DNA from: Granulosicoccaceae sp. 1_MG-2023
GTDB lineage: Bacteria > Pseudomonadota > Gammaproteobacteria > Granulosicoccales > Granulosicoccaceae
Direction: 5' to 3'
DNA length: 64,000 bases
Assembly: GCA_030546905.1 (NCBI GenBank)
Contig: JAUOPI010000007.1
Location: forward strand, 1-64,000
Within the stretch, counting starts at the first letter, position 1. Every line of letters begins with the position of its first letter. Below, piece after piece: positions 55,807-64,000 of this stretch. A model generated the notes under the pieces. It saw only the letters and a list, made by a program, of their open reading frames with translations, did no database searches and was not told the DNA's origin. Made by a program: the position numbers and the translations under genes.

Positions 55807-57248
55807 CGCAAAGCGGAGAACAGGCGGCAAAACGACTGATGCGCCGGGTTCGCCGGGTGCATTTTATCGGTATCGGCGGTGTCGGTATGGGTGGGATTGC
55901 TGAGGTGATGTTGCATTCGGGCTACGAGGTCAGCGGTTCGGATCAGACCCGCAATGCCTTGATTCAACGTCTGGAAAAGCAGGGGGCGCGGATATTTCCC
56001 TCGCATGCGGCCGGCCAGGTTGAAGGCATTGATGTGGTCGTGGTCTCCAGCGCCATTCCGCAGGACAACCCGGAAGTACTGCGCGCCCGCGAATTGCGTA
56101 TCCCGGTAGTGCCGCGCGCCGAAATGCTTGCCGAGTTGATGCGTTTTTCCCAGGGCATCGCGGTCGCCGGCACACATGGGAAAACCACCACGACCAGTCT
56201 GGTCGCCTCGGTGCTGATCGAAGGCGGGCTTGATCCGACTTATGTCATCGGTGGGCAGCTGATGAGTTCTTCGACCAATGCGTATCTGGGTCAATCCGAA
56301 TGGTTGGTGGCCGAAGCGGATGAAAGCGATGCCTCGTTTCTGTATCTGCAGCCGATGATTTCGGTGGTGACCAATATCGATGCCGATCATTTGCCGACTT
56401 ATGAAGGGGATTTCAGCCGTCTCAAGCAGACGTTTGTCGAGTTTCTCCATCACCTGCCGTTTTACGGCCTCGCGGTGTTGTGCATTGATGACGAGAATAT
56501 CCGTGACATTCTGCCGCAAATTGCAAGGCCGTTTGCGACCTACGGCTTTTCCGAGAATGCCGATGTGCGCGCGGTCAATGTCCGGCAAACCGGCCGCCAG
56601 ACGCATTTTGATGTGCTCTTCAGCGACGGGCGCGAAATCGAATCGGTCACGCTGAATCTGCCGGGACGGCACAATGTGCTCAACGCGCTGGCGGCGATCA
56701 CGGTGGCCAAAGAGCTGGAAGTCAACCGCACTTTTATTCGTTCGGCACTGGAGAAGTTCCAGGGCATAGGCCGTCGCGTGCAATCGCACGGCGAGATCCC
56801 GGTAGCCGACGGCAGTGCGCATTTGATTGACGACTATGGCCATCATCCCACCGAAGTGGCGGCAACACTCAATGCCGTGCGTGGCGCCTATCCCGGGAAT
56901 CGTCTCGTGGTTGTATTTCAGCCACACCGCTATACGCGGACGCGGGATTTGTTCGAGGATTTTTCGGCCGTGCTCGGCGAACCGGATGTGTTGTTGTTGA
57001 CCGAGGTTTACGCCGCCGGTGAAGAGCCGGTGCCCGGTGCGGACAGCCGCTCGCTGGCCAGAGCAATCCGCAACCGGGGGCAGGTCGATCCGATCTTTGT
57101 CGAGGATATCAAAGCAGTCGGAGACACCCTGGCACCGGTGTTAAAAGACGGCGACATATTGCTGACCCTGGGGGCCGGCTCGGTCGGTTCACTGGCGGCC
57201 TCTTTACCGGCGTATTTCCGCGAACGTTTTGCCGGAGAAGCACAATGA
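55803..57248 (+). CDS. murC: UDP-N-acetylmuramate--L-alanine ligase MurC
   Basis: Adds L-alanine to UDP-MurNAc, the first amino acid of the stem peptide. The 481-residue Mur ligase shows [17 protein letters not shown] at the N-terminus, the ATP loop [22 protein letters not shown] and [10 protein letters not shown], all MurC-diagnostic. It overlaps murG and ddl by 4 bp. No murB follows in this cluster, so murB is elsewhere, as in pseudomonads. Confidence 0.97.
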   Translation: MTQSGEQAAKRLMRRVRRVHFIGIGGVGMGGIAEVMLHSGYEVSGSDQTRNALIQRLEKQGARIFPSHAAGQVEGIDVVVVSSAIPQDNPEVLRARELRIPVVPRAEMLAELMRFSQGIAVAGTHGKTTTTSLVASVLIEGGLDPTYVIGGQLMSSSTNAYLGQSEWLVAEADESDASFLYLQPMISVVTNIDADHLPTYEGDFSRLKQTFVEFLHHLPFYGLAVLCIDDENIRDILPQIARPFATYGFSENADVRAVNVRQTGRQTHFDVLFSDGREIESVTLNLPGRHNVLNALAAITVAKELEVNRTFIRSALEKFQGIGRRVQSHGEIPVADGSAHLIDDYGHHPTEVAATLNAVRGAYPGNRLVVVFQPHRYTRTRDLFEDFSAVLGEPDVLLLTEVYAAGEEPVPGADSRSLARAIRNRGQVDPIFVEDIKAVGDTLAPVLKDGDILLTLGAGSVGSLAASLPAYFRERFAGEAQ

Positions 57249-58165
57249 GAGATCCGCGTGATTACGGCAAGGTCGCGGTACTGATGGGCGGTTGGTCAAG
57301 TGAGCGTGAAGTCTCGCTGATGAGCGGGAGTCAGGTATTGCAGTCTTTGCAGCAGGCCGGTGTCGACGCGCACCCGGTAGATGCAGGGCGCGATCTGGCT
57401 CAGGTACTCAGTGCCGGCGCTTATGACCGCGTCTTTAATATTCTGCATGGGCAGGGCGGCGAAGACGGTCAGGTGCAGGGGCTGCTTGAGGTGATGGGCT
57501 TGCCTTATACCGGCAGCGGCGTGCTGGCTTCGGCTCTGGCCATGGACAAATTGCGCGCAAAAGATGTCATCAGTGCCTGCGCTATTGCAACCCCGCCGTA
57601 TGTTTGCGTGCGCTCCTATGATGATTGCCTGGCATTCGCACAAGAGCATGGCTATCCGGTGGTGATCAAGCCGGTCAACGAAGGCTCCAGTATCGGCGTG
57701 TCGATTGTGCGTGATAGCGAGGCTTTGCAGACAGCCTGGACTGAGGCTTCAAAGCTCGGCGCTGTGCTTGCTGAAAAGTTTATTGCCGGCACCGAAGTGA
57801 CTGCTGCGGTACTCGGCGATCAGGCTCTGCCCTTGGTGAGTATGTCGACCGACCGGGCGTTTTATGACTACCACGCTAAGTACTTTGATGAAGGTACCCG
57901 TTATTTGTGTCCGTGCGGTTTGCCACGCGCTAAGGAAGACGAGATTCGCGAGCTGGCGCTGGCCGTGTTCAGCGCACTTGGTGCGGCCGGTTGGGGACGC
58001 AGTGACTTTATGATCGATGAGGCCGGAACCCCTTATTTTATAGAGTTAAACACGATTCCGGGCATGACGACGCACAGTTTGGTGCCGATGGCTGCAAAGC
58101 AAGAGGGGATTGATTTTAAAACTTTGTGTCTGCGTATTCTGGATAGTGCTTTTGAGGTGAATTAG
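57245..58165 (+). CDS. ddl: D-alanine--D-alanine ligase
   Basis: Makes the D-Ala-D-Ala dipeptide used by MurF; the target of cycloserine. The 306-residue ATP-grasp protein has [54 protein letters not shown], and the C-terminal [20 protein letters not shown] with metal-binding residues. It is the DdlB-type copy in the dcw cluster. ftsQ starts on its stop codon. Confidence 0.97.
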   Translation: MRDPRDYGKVAVLMGGWSSEREVSLMSGSQVLQSLQQAGVDAHPVDAGRDLAQVLSAGAYDRVFNILHGQGGEDGQVQGLLEVMGLPYTGSGVLASALAMDKLRAKDVISACAIATPPYVCVRSYDDCLAFAQEHGYPVVIKPVNEGSSIGVSIVRDSEALQTAWTEASKLGAVLAEKFIAGTEVTAAVLGDQALPLVSMSTDRAFYDYHAKYFDEGTRYLCPCGLPRAKEDEIRELALAVFSALGAAGWGRSDFMIDEAGTPYFIELNTIPGMTTHSLVPMAAKQEGIDFKTLCLRILDSAFEVN

Positions 58166-58974
58166 TGAGTGCTTCAGCGAATAAAATTGGGCATAATGGA
58201 GGCGTCGCACCAACACTAAAAATATCACGTTACAGGTTGCTTTTTCCGCTTGCAGTTTTAGCGGTGATTTGCCTGATAGGTACAGGGGCATTTTTCTACC
58301 TGAACGACGCTGTACGGTTCCCGGTGGCGCGGGTTGAAGTCGGTGGCAAGGTTGTATTTACAGACAAGACGCAGCTTATGCAGATTGTCCGTAAACATAC
58401 TCAGCGCGGCTTCTTCGGTCTCGATATCGAGCAGATTCGGACGGAAGTGGTTTCCTTGCCGTGGGTTCGAGAGTCGTATGTACGGCGTGTGCTTCCGGAC
58501 AGGTTGCACATTGATGTAGTTGAAAGAAAACCCGCCCTGCAATGGAATGATAACGGGCTGGTTGACGAAGGCGGCACGGTGTTTTACCCGCCTCAGCTTC
58601 AGAACGACGCAGCAGAGTCAGCACTATGGCGGGGCCGGTTCGCAGGACTTCCCCATCTCAGTGGTGCAGACGAACGCAGTGACCGTCTTCTTGAAACTTT
58701 CCGTCATTACCAATCAATGCTGGGCGAAGCGACGCCCGCGTTACTTGGTTTGTTCGAAGACGGCCGGCAGTCGCAGACGCTGTATTTGGACGGCAATGTG
58801 GTTGTGCGTTTGGGTAACAGGTATCAGGAAGACCGGGTGGCAAGGTTCCGCGAGTTGTTCAGCGGTTATGTCAAGGATGGCAACAGAAGCGATATCCGTT
58901 TTGATATGCGCTATACGAACGGTTTTGCCGTGGCTGCGCTGAGAAGCGAAAACTTAGATACAGGGTATAACTGA
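58165..58974 (+). CDS. ftsQ: Cell division protein FtsQ
   Basis: Bitopic divisome scaffold that binds FtsB/FtsL. The 269-residue protein has a short cytoplasmic N-terminus, one membrane helix (~residues 27-50), a POTRA domain (FPVARVEVGGKVVFTDKTQLMQIV...FFGLDIEQIRTEV) and the beta domain with LPDRLHIDVVERKPALQWND. The start is a GTG overlapping the ddl stop. The two ends fit the family. Confidence 0.95.
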   Translation: MSASANKIGHNGGVAPTLKISRYRLLFPLAVLAVICLIGTGAFFYLNDAVRFPVARVEVGGKVVFTDKTQLMQIVRKHTQRGFFGLDIEQIRTEVVSLPWVRESYVRRVLPDRLHIDVVERKPALQWNDNGLVDEGGTVFYPPQLQNDAAESALWRGRFAGLPHLSGADERSDRLLETFRHYQSMLGEATPALLGLFEDGRQSQTLYLDGNVVVRLGNRYQEDRVARFRELFSGYVKDGNRSDIRFDMRYTNGFAVAALRSENLDTGYN

Positions 58975-58975
58975 C

Positions 58976-60211
58976 ATGTCGGCTAAAAGCGGCAAACAAC
59001 TCGTAGTTGGTCTCGATATCGGGACGTCGAAGATTGTTGCGATCGTTGCGGAGACCGCAGGCGAAGGCGACATGGAAATTATCGGCATCGGCAACAGCCG
59101 TTCGCACGGGTTGAAAAAAGGCGTTGTGATCGACATCGAGTCGACGGTCGCGTCTATCCAGAAAGCCGTCGAAGAAGCCGAGCTGATGGCCGGTGTCAAA
59201 ATCAAATCGGTATTTGCCGGGATTGCAGGCAGTCATATCAAAAGCCTGAATTCCCATGGCATTGTGGCGATCAAAGACCGCGAGGTCGGGCCGGAAGATG
59301 TGGCCCGTGTGGTCGATGCGGCCAAAGCCGTGGCGATTCCCACGGATCAGCGGATTATCCATGTGTTGCCGCAGGAATTCGTGATTGATGATCAGGACGG
59401 CATCCGCGAACCGATCGGCATGTCCGGGGTCAGGCTTGAAGCTAAGGTGCATCTGGTTACCGGCTCAAGCAGTGCGGCGCAGAATATTGTCAAGTGCGTG
59501 CGTCAGTGCGGACTGGATGTTGAAGACGTTATTCTGGAGCAGTTGGCATCGAGTTACTCAGTGCTGACTGAAGATGAGAAAGAGCTCGGCGTTTGTCTGG
59601 TTGACATCGGCGGCGGCACAACCGATATCGCGGTCTTTACCGAAGGGGCCATCCGTCACACTGCGGTGATTCCGATCGCCGGCGATCAGGTGACCAACGA
59701 TATCGCAGTTGCATTACGCACGCCGACGCAGTTCGCCGAGGAGATCAAGGTCAAATATGCCTGTGCTCTGCGGCAAATGGCGAATGCAGAAGAGACCATC
59801 GAAGTACCCGGTGTGGGCGACCGTGCATCGCGCCGGCTGGCGCGGCAGACATTGGCAGAAGTTGTCGAGCCGCGTTATGAAGAATTGCTGGGCCTGGTTC
59901 AGACAGAACTACGGCGTAGCGGATTTGAAGAACTCTGTGCTGCCGGGGTTGTAATGACCGGCGGGAGTTCAAAGATGGAAGGTGTTGTCGAACTGGCAGA
60001 AGAAATATTCCACATGCCGGTGCGACTGGGAGTACCGCAACATGTCACCGGATTGGTTGATGTGGTGAAAAATCCCATCCACGCCACAGGCGTGGGCCTG
60101 CTGATTTTCGGTCAGCAAAGCAGACTGTCTCCACGGACCGAATCTGTCGAAGTGACTTCTCAGGAAGGCATGTTCGAACGGATGAAGCGATGGTTTCAGG
60201 ATAATTTTTGA
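58976..60211 (+). CDS. ftsA: Cell division protein FtsA
   Basis: Actin-like ATPase that tethers FtsZ to the membrane and recruits later division proteins. The 411-residue protein has LVVGLDIGTSKIVAIVAE, the 1C domain, DIGGGTTDIAVFTEGAIRHTAVIPIAGDQVTNDIA, GVVMTGGSSKMEGVVELAEE, and a C-terminal amphipathic membrane helix (GMFERMKRWFQDNF). It starts 2 bp after ftsQ. Confidence 0.97.
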   Translation: MSAKSGKQLVVGLDIGTSKIVAIVAETAGEGDMEIIGIGNSRSHGLKKGVVIDIESTVASIQKAVEEAELMAGVKIKSVFAGIAGSHIKSLNSHGIVAIKDREVGPEDVARVVDAAKAVAIPTDQRIIHVLPQEFVIDDQDGIREPIGMSGVRLEAKVHLVTGSSSAAQNIVKCVRQCGLDVEDVILEQLASSYSVLTEDEKELGVCLVDIGGGTTDIAVFTEGAIRHTAVIPIAGDQVTNDIAVALRTPTQFAEEIKVKYACALRQMANAEETIEVPGVGDRASRRLARQTLAEVVEPRYEELLGLVQTELRRSGFEELCAAGVVMTGGSSKMEGVVELAEEIFHMPVRLGVPQHVTGLVDVVKNPIHATGVGLLIFGQQSRLSPRTESVEVTSQEGMFERMKRWFQDNF

Positions 60212-60277
60212 TTGGGGGGCCGGACCTACCCGGCATCTGAGTACAAAGCAGCTAAACAGTGACAAGAGGCAAAAACA

Positions 60278-61414
60278 ATGTTTGAACTGGTCGATTCAGT
60301 CAATGACAGTGCGGTGATCAAATTAATCGGTGTCGGCGGCGGCGGTAGCAACGCTGTTGAACACATGGTGCATTCGAACATCGAGGGCGTGGAATTTATC
60401 TGCGCGAATACGGACGCTCAGGCGTTGAGCAAAATGTCCGCAAAAACAGTCCTGCATATCGGGCAGGGCATCACAAAAGGTCTGGGCGCTGGCGCTAACC
60501 CGGAAATCGGTCGTCAGGCCGCGTTGGAAGACCGTGACCGCATTCAGAGCGTGATCGACGGCACAGATATGCTGTTCATTACTGCAGGCATGGGTGGTGG
60601 TACCGGTACAGGTGCGCTGCCGGTTGTTGCGCAGATTGCACGTGAGATGGGAATTCTGACCGTGGCCGTGGTCACCAAACCTTTTCCTTTCGAAGGCGGC
60701 AAACGTATGCAGGTCGCCGATCAGGGTATCGCTGAGCTGCGCGAGCACGTCGATTCACTGATTACTATCCCGAACGAAAAATTGCTGTCGGTGCTGGGCA
60801 AAGGCATCACGCTGCTGGATGCATTCAAAGCAGCAAACGATGTTCTGCGCGGCGCGGTGCAGGGTATTGCAGAACTGATCACCAACCCGGGCCTGATCAA
60901 CGTCGACTTCGCGGACGTGCGCACTGTAATGTCCGAAATGGGTCTGGCCATGATGGGTACAGGTATCGGTCGCGGCGACAACCGTGCAACCGAAGCGGCC
61001 GAGATGGCGATCTCCAGCCCGCTGCTTGAAGACATCAACCTGGCCGGCGCACGCGGCATTCTGGTTAACATCACCGCCGGTATGGATATGGCGATCGGTG
61101 AGTTCGAAGAAGTCGGTAATGTGGTTCGCCAGTTCGCAGCAGACGATGCCACTGTGGTTGTCGGCACGGCGATCGATCAGGAGCTCGAAGGCGAAATGCG
61201 CGTCACTATCGTGGCGACCGGTCTCGGTCAGGCCGAAAAACCGCAAATGCGTGTCGTTCAGGCGCCGCGCGGCGAAGGTCAGCAGGTCGACTATCAGTCA
61301 CTGGATAAGCCGACAGTCATCCGCAAAACTGCTGCTGCACCGGGTAACTCAAACAGCTCCAAGGATCTCGATTTCCTCGATATCCCGGCGTTCCTGCGTC
61401 GCCAGGCTGACTGA
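60278..61414 (+). CDS. ftsZ: Cell division GTPase FtsZ
   Basis: Tubulin-like GTPase that forms the cytokinetic ring. The 378-residue protein has [20 protein letters not shown] (70-76), the GTP signature GGGTGTG (106-112), [13 protein letters not shown] with the synergy-loop residues, and the conserved C-terminal peptide [14 protein letters not shown] that binds FtsA and ZipA. The linker is short. Spacing to ftsA is 66 bp, leaving room for an internal promoter. Confidence 0.98.
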   Translation: MFELVDSVNDSAVIKLIGVGGGGSNAVEHMVHSNIEGVEFICANTDAQALSKMSAKTVLHIGQGITKGLGAGANPEIGRQAALEDRDRIQSVIDGTDMLFITAGMGGGTGTGALPVVAQIAREMGILTVAVVTKPFPFEGGKRMQVADQGIAELREHVDSLITIPNEKLLSVLGKGITLLDAFKAANDVLRGAVQGIAELITNPGLINVDFADVRTVMSEMGLAMMGTGIGRGDNRATEAAEMAISSPLLEDINLAGARGILVNITAGMDMAIGEFEEVGNVVRQFAADDATVVVGTAIDQELEGEMRVTIVATGLGQAEKPQMRVVQAPRGEGQQVDYQSLDKPTVIRKTAAAPGNSNSSKDLDFLDIPAFLRRQAD

Positions 61415-61574
61415 TTTGCCGCAGTGCGGCGTATTACCAGTAGTTCAGGAAGGTGGTGTGTACACAGATGTTCTACTACGCTTCATTGGGTAGTTAGTCC
61501 GTCTGCACCGTGAGTGTGGGCGCGATGAAAGAATTTTGTGACACACTCGCCTTCCCGGGCGAAGGATTTCAACT

Positions 61575-62489
61575 GTGATTAGACAACGAACACTTAAAAA
61601 CACAATCCGGGCCACCGGCGTCGGGCTGCACACGGGTAAGAAGGTTTACCTGACTTTGCGGCCGGCACCGGTCGATACGGGCATAGTGTTCCGGCGCGTC
61701 GATCTGGAGACGCCGGTTGAGATTCCCGGGAACCCGCTGAATGTGCATCAAACTGAACTCGCTACGTCACTGGGCGAGGGCAGCGTAAGGGTTTCGACCG
61801 TAGAGCACTTGATGGCTGCTTTTGCGGGCCTGGGGATCGACAACTGCTATGTCGATGTCAGCGCAGATGAAGTCCCGATCATGGACGGCAGTGCTGCACC
61901 GTTTGTTTTTCTGGTGCAGTCTGCCGGTATCCTTGAACAGGGCGCGGCCAAGAAGTTTATCCGTATCAAAAAACCGATTGAGGTTCGCGACGGGGATAAA
62001 TGGGCGCGCTTTGAGCCGTTTGACGGGTTCAAAGTCGGTTTCAAGATCGACTTTGATCACCCGGTTTTCAAAAGCGAGCTGCAGTACGCGGAAATCGACT
62101 TCTCGACCACGTCGTTTGTGCGTGAGGTCAGCCGCGCGCGGACTTTTGGTTTCGTGCGTGATATCGAAGCCCTGCGTGAGCGCAATCTGGCACTGGGCGG
62201 CAGCTCGGATAACGCCATCGTTATCGATGACTACCGTATCCTTAATGAAGACGGCCTGCGCTATAAGGACGAGTTCGTCAAGCACAAGATCCTCGATGCC
62301 ATCGGCGATCTGTACTTGCTCGGCCACAGCCTGATCGGTGCCTTCTCCGGCTATAAATCCGGTCATGCGCTGAACAACCGACTGCTGCGTGCCTTGCTGG
62401 AAAACGAGAAAGCCTGGGAGGCGGTGACCTTCGAAGATATGGAAGAAGCGCCCATCTCCTATGTGCAGCCCGCCGAAGCGGTAGGCTGA
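61575..62489 (+). CDS. lpxC: UDP-3-O-acyl-N-acetylglucosamine deacetylase LpxC
   Basis: Zinc enzyme that commits UDP-3-O-acyl-GlcNAc to lipid A synthesis. The 304-residue protein begins at a GTG behind GAAGGA. Zinc ligands His78 (VEHLM), His237 and Asp241 (HKILDAIGD), and catalytic His264 (SGHALNN) are present, as is the FGFVRDIE segment. In E. coli its level is set by FtsH turnover; the C-terminal YVQPAEAVG resembles the family's degradation tail. A strong terminator follows. Confidence 0.97.
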   Translation: MIRQRTLKNTIRATGVGLHTGKKVYLTLRPAPVDTGIVFRRVDLETPVEIPGNPLNVHQTELATSLGEGSVRVSTVEHLMAAFAGLGIDNCYVDVSADEVPIMDGSAAPFVFLVQSAGILEQGAAKKFIRIKKPIEVRDGDKWARFEPFDGFKVGFKIDFDHPVFKSELQYAEIDFSTTSFVREVSRARTFGFVRDIEALRERNLALGGSSDNAIVIDDYRILNEDGLRYKDEFVKHKILDAIGDLYLLGHSLIGAFSGYKSGHALNNRLLRALLENEKAWEAVTFEDMEEAPISYVQPAEAVG

Positions 62490-62511
62490 AGGCGCCTCAG
62501 ACAGGATCCGG

Positions 62512-62541
62512 AAAACCGCTCACGACGAGCGGTTTTTTTTT
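62512..62541 (+). terminator. Intrinsic terminator after lpxC
   Basis: AACCGCTC (62514-62521) pairs perfectly with GAGCGGTT (62527-62534) around a 5-nt loop, with a run of T following. On the opposite strand the right arm and T-run form the last codons of dciA. Confidence 0.93.
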
Positions 62542-62996
62542 GCCGCGTTGGCAATCAGCTTTTCGAAGGAGCGGCGCAGCTCGTTGTTTTCCATGTCGCC
62601 GGCGATGGAGTCGAGCAGCTCAAGAGAGCGTTCGCTGATGCGCCGTTCATTGGGCGGCACGGGCCTGACCAGTTCCTCGGGCTTGGGTTTGACGCTGACC
62701 GAGAACTTGATGTCACGTACGCGGATGCCGGCCTCGCGCAGAATCGCCAGCATTTCATTGCTGAAAAAGCGCAGGCGCGACGTCCAGGCCGCACTGCGGG
62801 TCAGCACGGTCAGTTGTTCTTCCTCGATATTAAAGAACTCGACGTTTTCGAACAGTGCGCTGTCGAGTTTGCGTGACAGTAGCGCGCGGATCCGCTGGTC
62901 GCCCTGCGCCTTGCGGTTCGCTTGCTGCTGAACGAGATTAAGTAGGTTTTTCACAGGAGTGAGGTTTCTGGCGCAATGTTTGCCGTAATCTAGCAA
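62520..62996 (-). CDS. dciA: DciA (DUF721) replicative-helicase loader-type protein
   Basis: DUF721 protein of 158 residues, the DciA family that in bacteria lacking DnaC/DnaI helps load or position the replicative helicase DnaB. The core KLDSALFENVEFFNIEEEQLTVLTRSAAWTSRLRFFSNEMLAILRE and basic VKPKPEELVRP are family-like; the N-terminal NLLNLVQQQANRK helix is typical. The start is unclear: TTG at 62996 or GTG at 62954, with no strong Shine-Dalgarno. Its position between lpxC and secA is usual in gammaproteobacteria. Confidence 0.9.
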   Translation of the reverse strand: MLDYGKHCARNLTPVKNLLNLVQQQANRKAQGDQRIRALLSRKLDSALFENVEFFNIEEEQLTVLTRSAAWTSRLRFFSNEMLAILREAGIRVRDIKFSVSVKPKPEELVRPVPPNERRISERSLELLDSIAGDMENNELRRSFEKLIANAAKKNRSS

Positions 62997-63279
62997 ACAC
63001 GCGTCCCGCGGTCTAATTACCCGTCAGAAGACGCTTCTGTAATTGCGTTCACGGATTCACCTTGAAGTGGTGTAAAATGCCCGCATTTTTACGTGGATTG
63101 CGCGGCGGAACCCCGTCGTGTTGCCATGCCGGAATCTGAATCGCACCGATCGGCAGCCGCCGTCTTTGAGCGCGGTCTGCCGGAATCTATTCTGGAAATC
63201 TCTGCTGGCCAGTTATCCGGTCCCTGTCAGGAACGGTTCGCTGTTCGCTCGGATTAAAACAAGCCACAGGCACGTCTAC
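62997..63279. promoter_or_regulatory. Divergent dciA/secA interval
   Basis: This 283-bp interval contains GTGTAAAAT (near 63070), a likely -10 for a plus-strand secA promoter, and a nine-base direct repeat CCGGAATCT (near 63130 and 63180). No SecM-like frame with an arrest peptide is visible, so secA is probably not under SecM-type translational control here. Confidence 0.4.
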
Positions 63280-64000
63280 ATGTTTGGAAAAATAGTCAAA
63301 AAGTTCGTCGGCAGCCGCAATGACCGTCTCATCAAGCGATTGCAGAAAGACGTTGAGCAAATCAATGCGCTGGAGCAGACAGTGGAGGCGCTGTCTGACG
63401 AAGAACTCGCCGCCAAAACCGATGTTTTCCGCAGCCGTCTCGAAGAGGGCGCAAGCGTTGAGGACATTCTGCCCGAAGCCTTTGCCGTGGTCCGCGAAGC
63501 CGGTCGCCGGGTGCTCAATATGCGCCACTTCGATGTGCAGCTGATCGGCGGCATGGTGCTCAACAGCGGCAAAATCGCCGAGATGCGTACCGGTGAAGGT
63601 AAGACGCTGGTTGCAACCACCGCGGTGTATCTGAACGCCATCGGCGGCAAGGGTGTGCATGTCATTACGGTCAATGACTATCTGGCACGCCGTGATGCCG
63701 AATGGATGGGTAAGCTCTACAACTTCCTCGGTCTGAGCGTCGGTATTATCGTCGGCGGGCTGGGTACGGCCGAACGTCGCGAGGCCTATGCCTGCGATAT
63801 TACCTACGGCACGAATAACGAGTTCGGCTTCGATTATCTGCGCGACAATATGGCCATGAGCCCGGAAGACAAGGTTCAGCGTGGCTTGCATTTCGCCATA
63901 GTCGATGAGGTCGATTCCATCCTGATCGACGAAGCGCGTACGCCGCTGATTATTTCCGGCCCGACTGACGAGAACAGCGAGCTGTACGGCAAGATCAATC
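63280..64000 (+). CDS. secA: Preprotein translocase ATPase SecA (N-terminal part; runs off the window)
   Basis: ATPase motor of the Sec translocon. About 240 residues are visible before the window ends. [20 protein letters not shown] at the N-terminus, then [19 protein letters not shown] (Walker A GEGKT), [14 protein letters not shown], the [15 protein letters not shown] motif and the [19 protein letters not shown] segment with the DEAD-like Walker B are diagnostic. The ATG at 63280 fits the family. Confidence 0.97.
   Translation, partial: MFGKIVKKFVGSRNDRLIKRLQKDVEQINALEQTVEALSDEELAAKTDVFRSRLEEGASVEDILPEAFAVVREAGRRVLNMRHFDVQLIGGMVLNSGKIAEMRTGEGKTLVATTAVYLNAIGGKGVHVITVNDYLARRDAEWMGKLYNFLGLSVGIIVGGLGTAERREAYACDITYGTNNEFGFDYLRDNMAMSPEDKVQRGLHFAIVDEVDSILIDEARTPLIISGPTDENSELYGKIN

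Noticed and set aside
62997-63279. SecM-like arrest peptide upstream of secA
   Set aside because: No open frame with a plausible signal peptide and arrest motif is present in the interval.

Overview
The window is a gene-dense, GC-rich chromosomal segment of a gammaproteobacterium. I see 68 protein genes, one certain RNA gene (rnpB) and one candidate RNA gene. From memory of the family order, the layout (rpoN/ptsN and lpt genes, mla operon, murA-hisGD, degS/algW, petABC-sspAB, diaA-yraN-lpoA-rsmI, rnpB, dcw cluster, lpxC, dciA, secA) follows the arrangement in Pseudomonas-type gammaproteobacteria. It differs in carrying hprK and a full enzyme I/HPr pair beside rpoN, as in Xanthomonas-like and betaproteobacterial genomes. 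A split B12-dependent ribonucleotide reductase and a cytochrome bc1 complex fit an aerobic or facultative, respiring lineage off the enteric branch. No mobile element, CRISPR array, tRNA or prophage was found.

Region by region. 0-5 kb (minus): a parvulin, two small unknown proteins, nrdJb-nrdJa with a long structured leader and a candidate NrdR-controlled promoter, then bcp. 5-8 kb (plus): dapA-bamC and a YycJ-type metallo-beta-lactamase-fold hydrolase. 7.9-20.2 kb (minus): mlaA, a Ca/Na exchanger, kdsD-kdsC, lptC-lptA-lptB, rpoN-hpf, a terminator, then ptsN-hprK-rapZ-ptsH-ptsI. 20.5-28 kb (plus): mlaFEDCB, murA, hisG, an AroG-type DAHP synthase and hisD. 28-35 kb is a mixed segment: HDOD protein, glutathione transferase, flavodoxin-like protein, VIT-family and AEC-family transporters, an unannotated ~400-nt putative RNA gene, a small unknown exported protein, argC and degS. 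35-40 kb: Nif3-like protein, petABC, sspAB. 40-43 kb (minus): diaA, yraN, lpoA. 43-64 kb (plus apart from dciA): rsmI, rnpB, then the division/cell-wall cluster from mraZ to ftsZ, lpxC, dciA (minus) and the start of secA.

The functional theme is the envelope. Peptidoglycan precursors (murA, murC-G, mraY, ddl, dapA), divisome proteins (ftsL/I/W/Q/A/Z), LPS biosynthesis and export (lpxC, kdsC/D, lptABC), phospholipid asymmetry (mlaA, mlaFEDCB), outer-membrane assembly (bamC), PBP1A activation (lpoA), envelope stress (degS) and regulators that tune it (rapZ, PTS-Ntr, rpoN) lie together.

The most interesting non-coding signals are: the orphan terminator and structured region at about 32.25-32.65 kb; the nrdJ leader with an 11-bp perfect stem and a NrdR-like box over the -35; a four-repeat MraZ operator at mraZ; an 11-bp perfect inverted repeat between mlaA and mlaF; and convergent gene pairs in which the terminator of one gene is written inside the end of the other gene's coding sequence.
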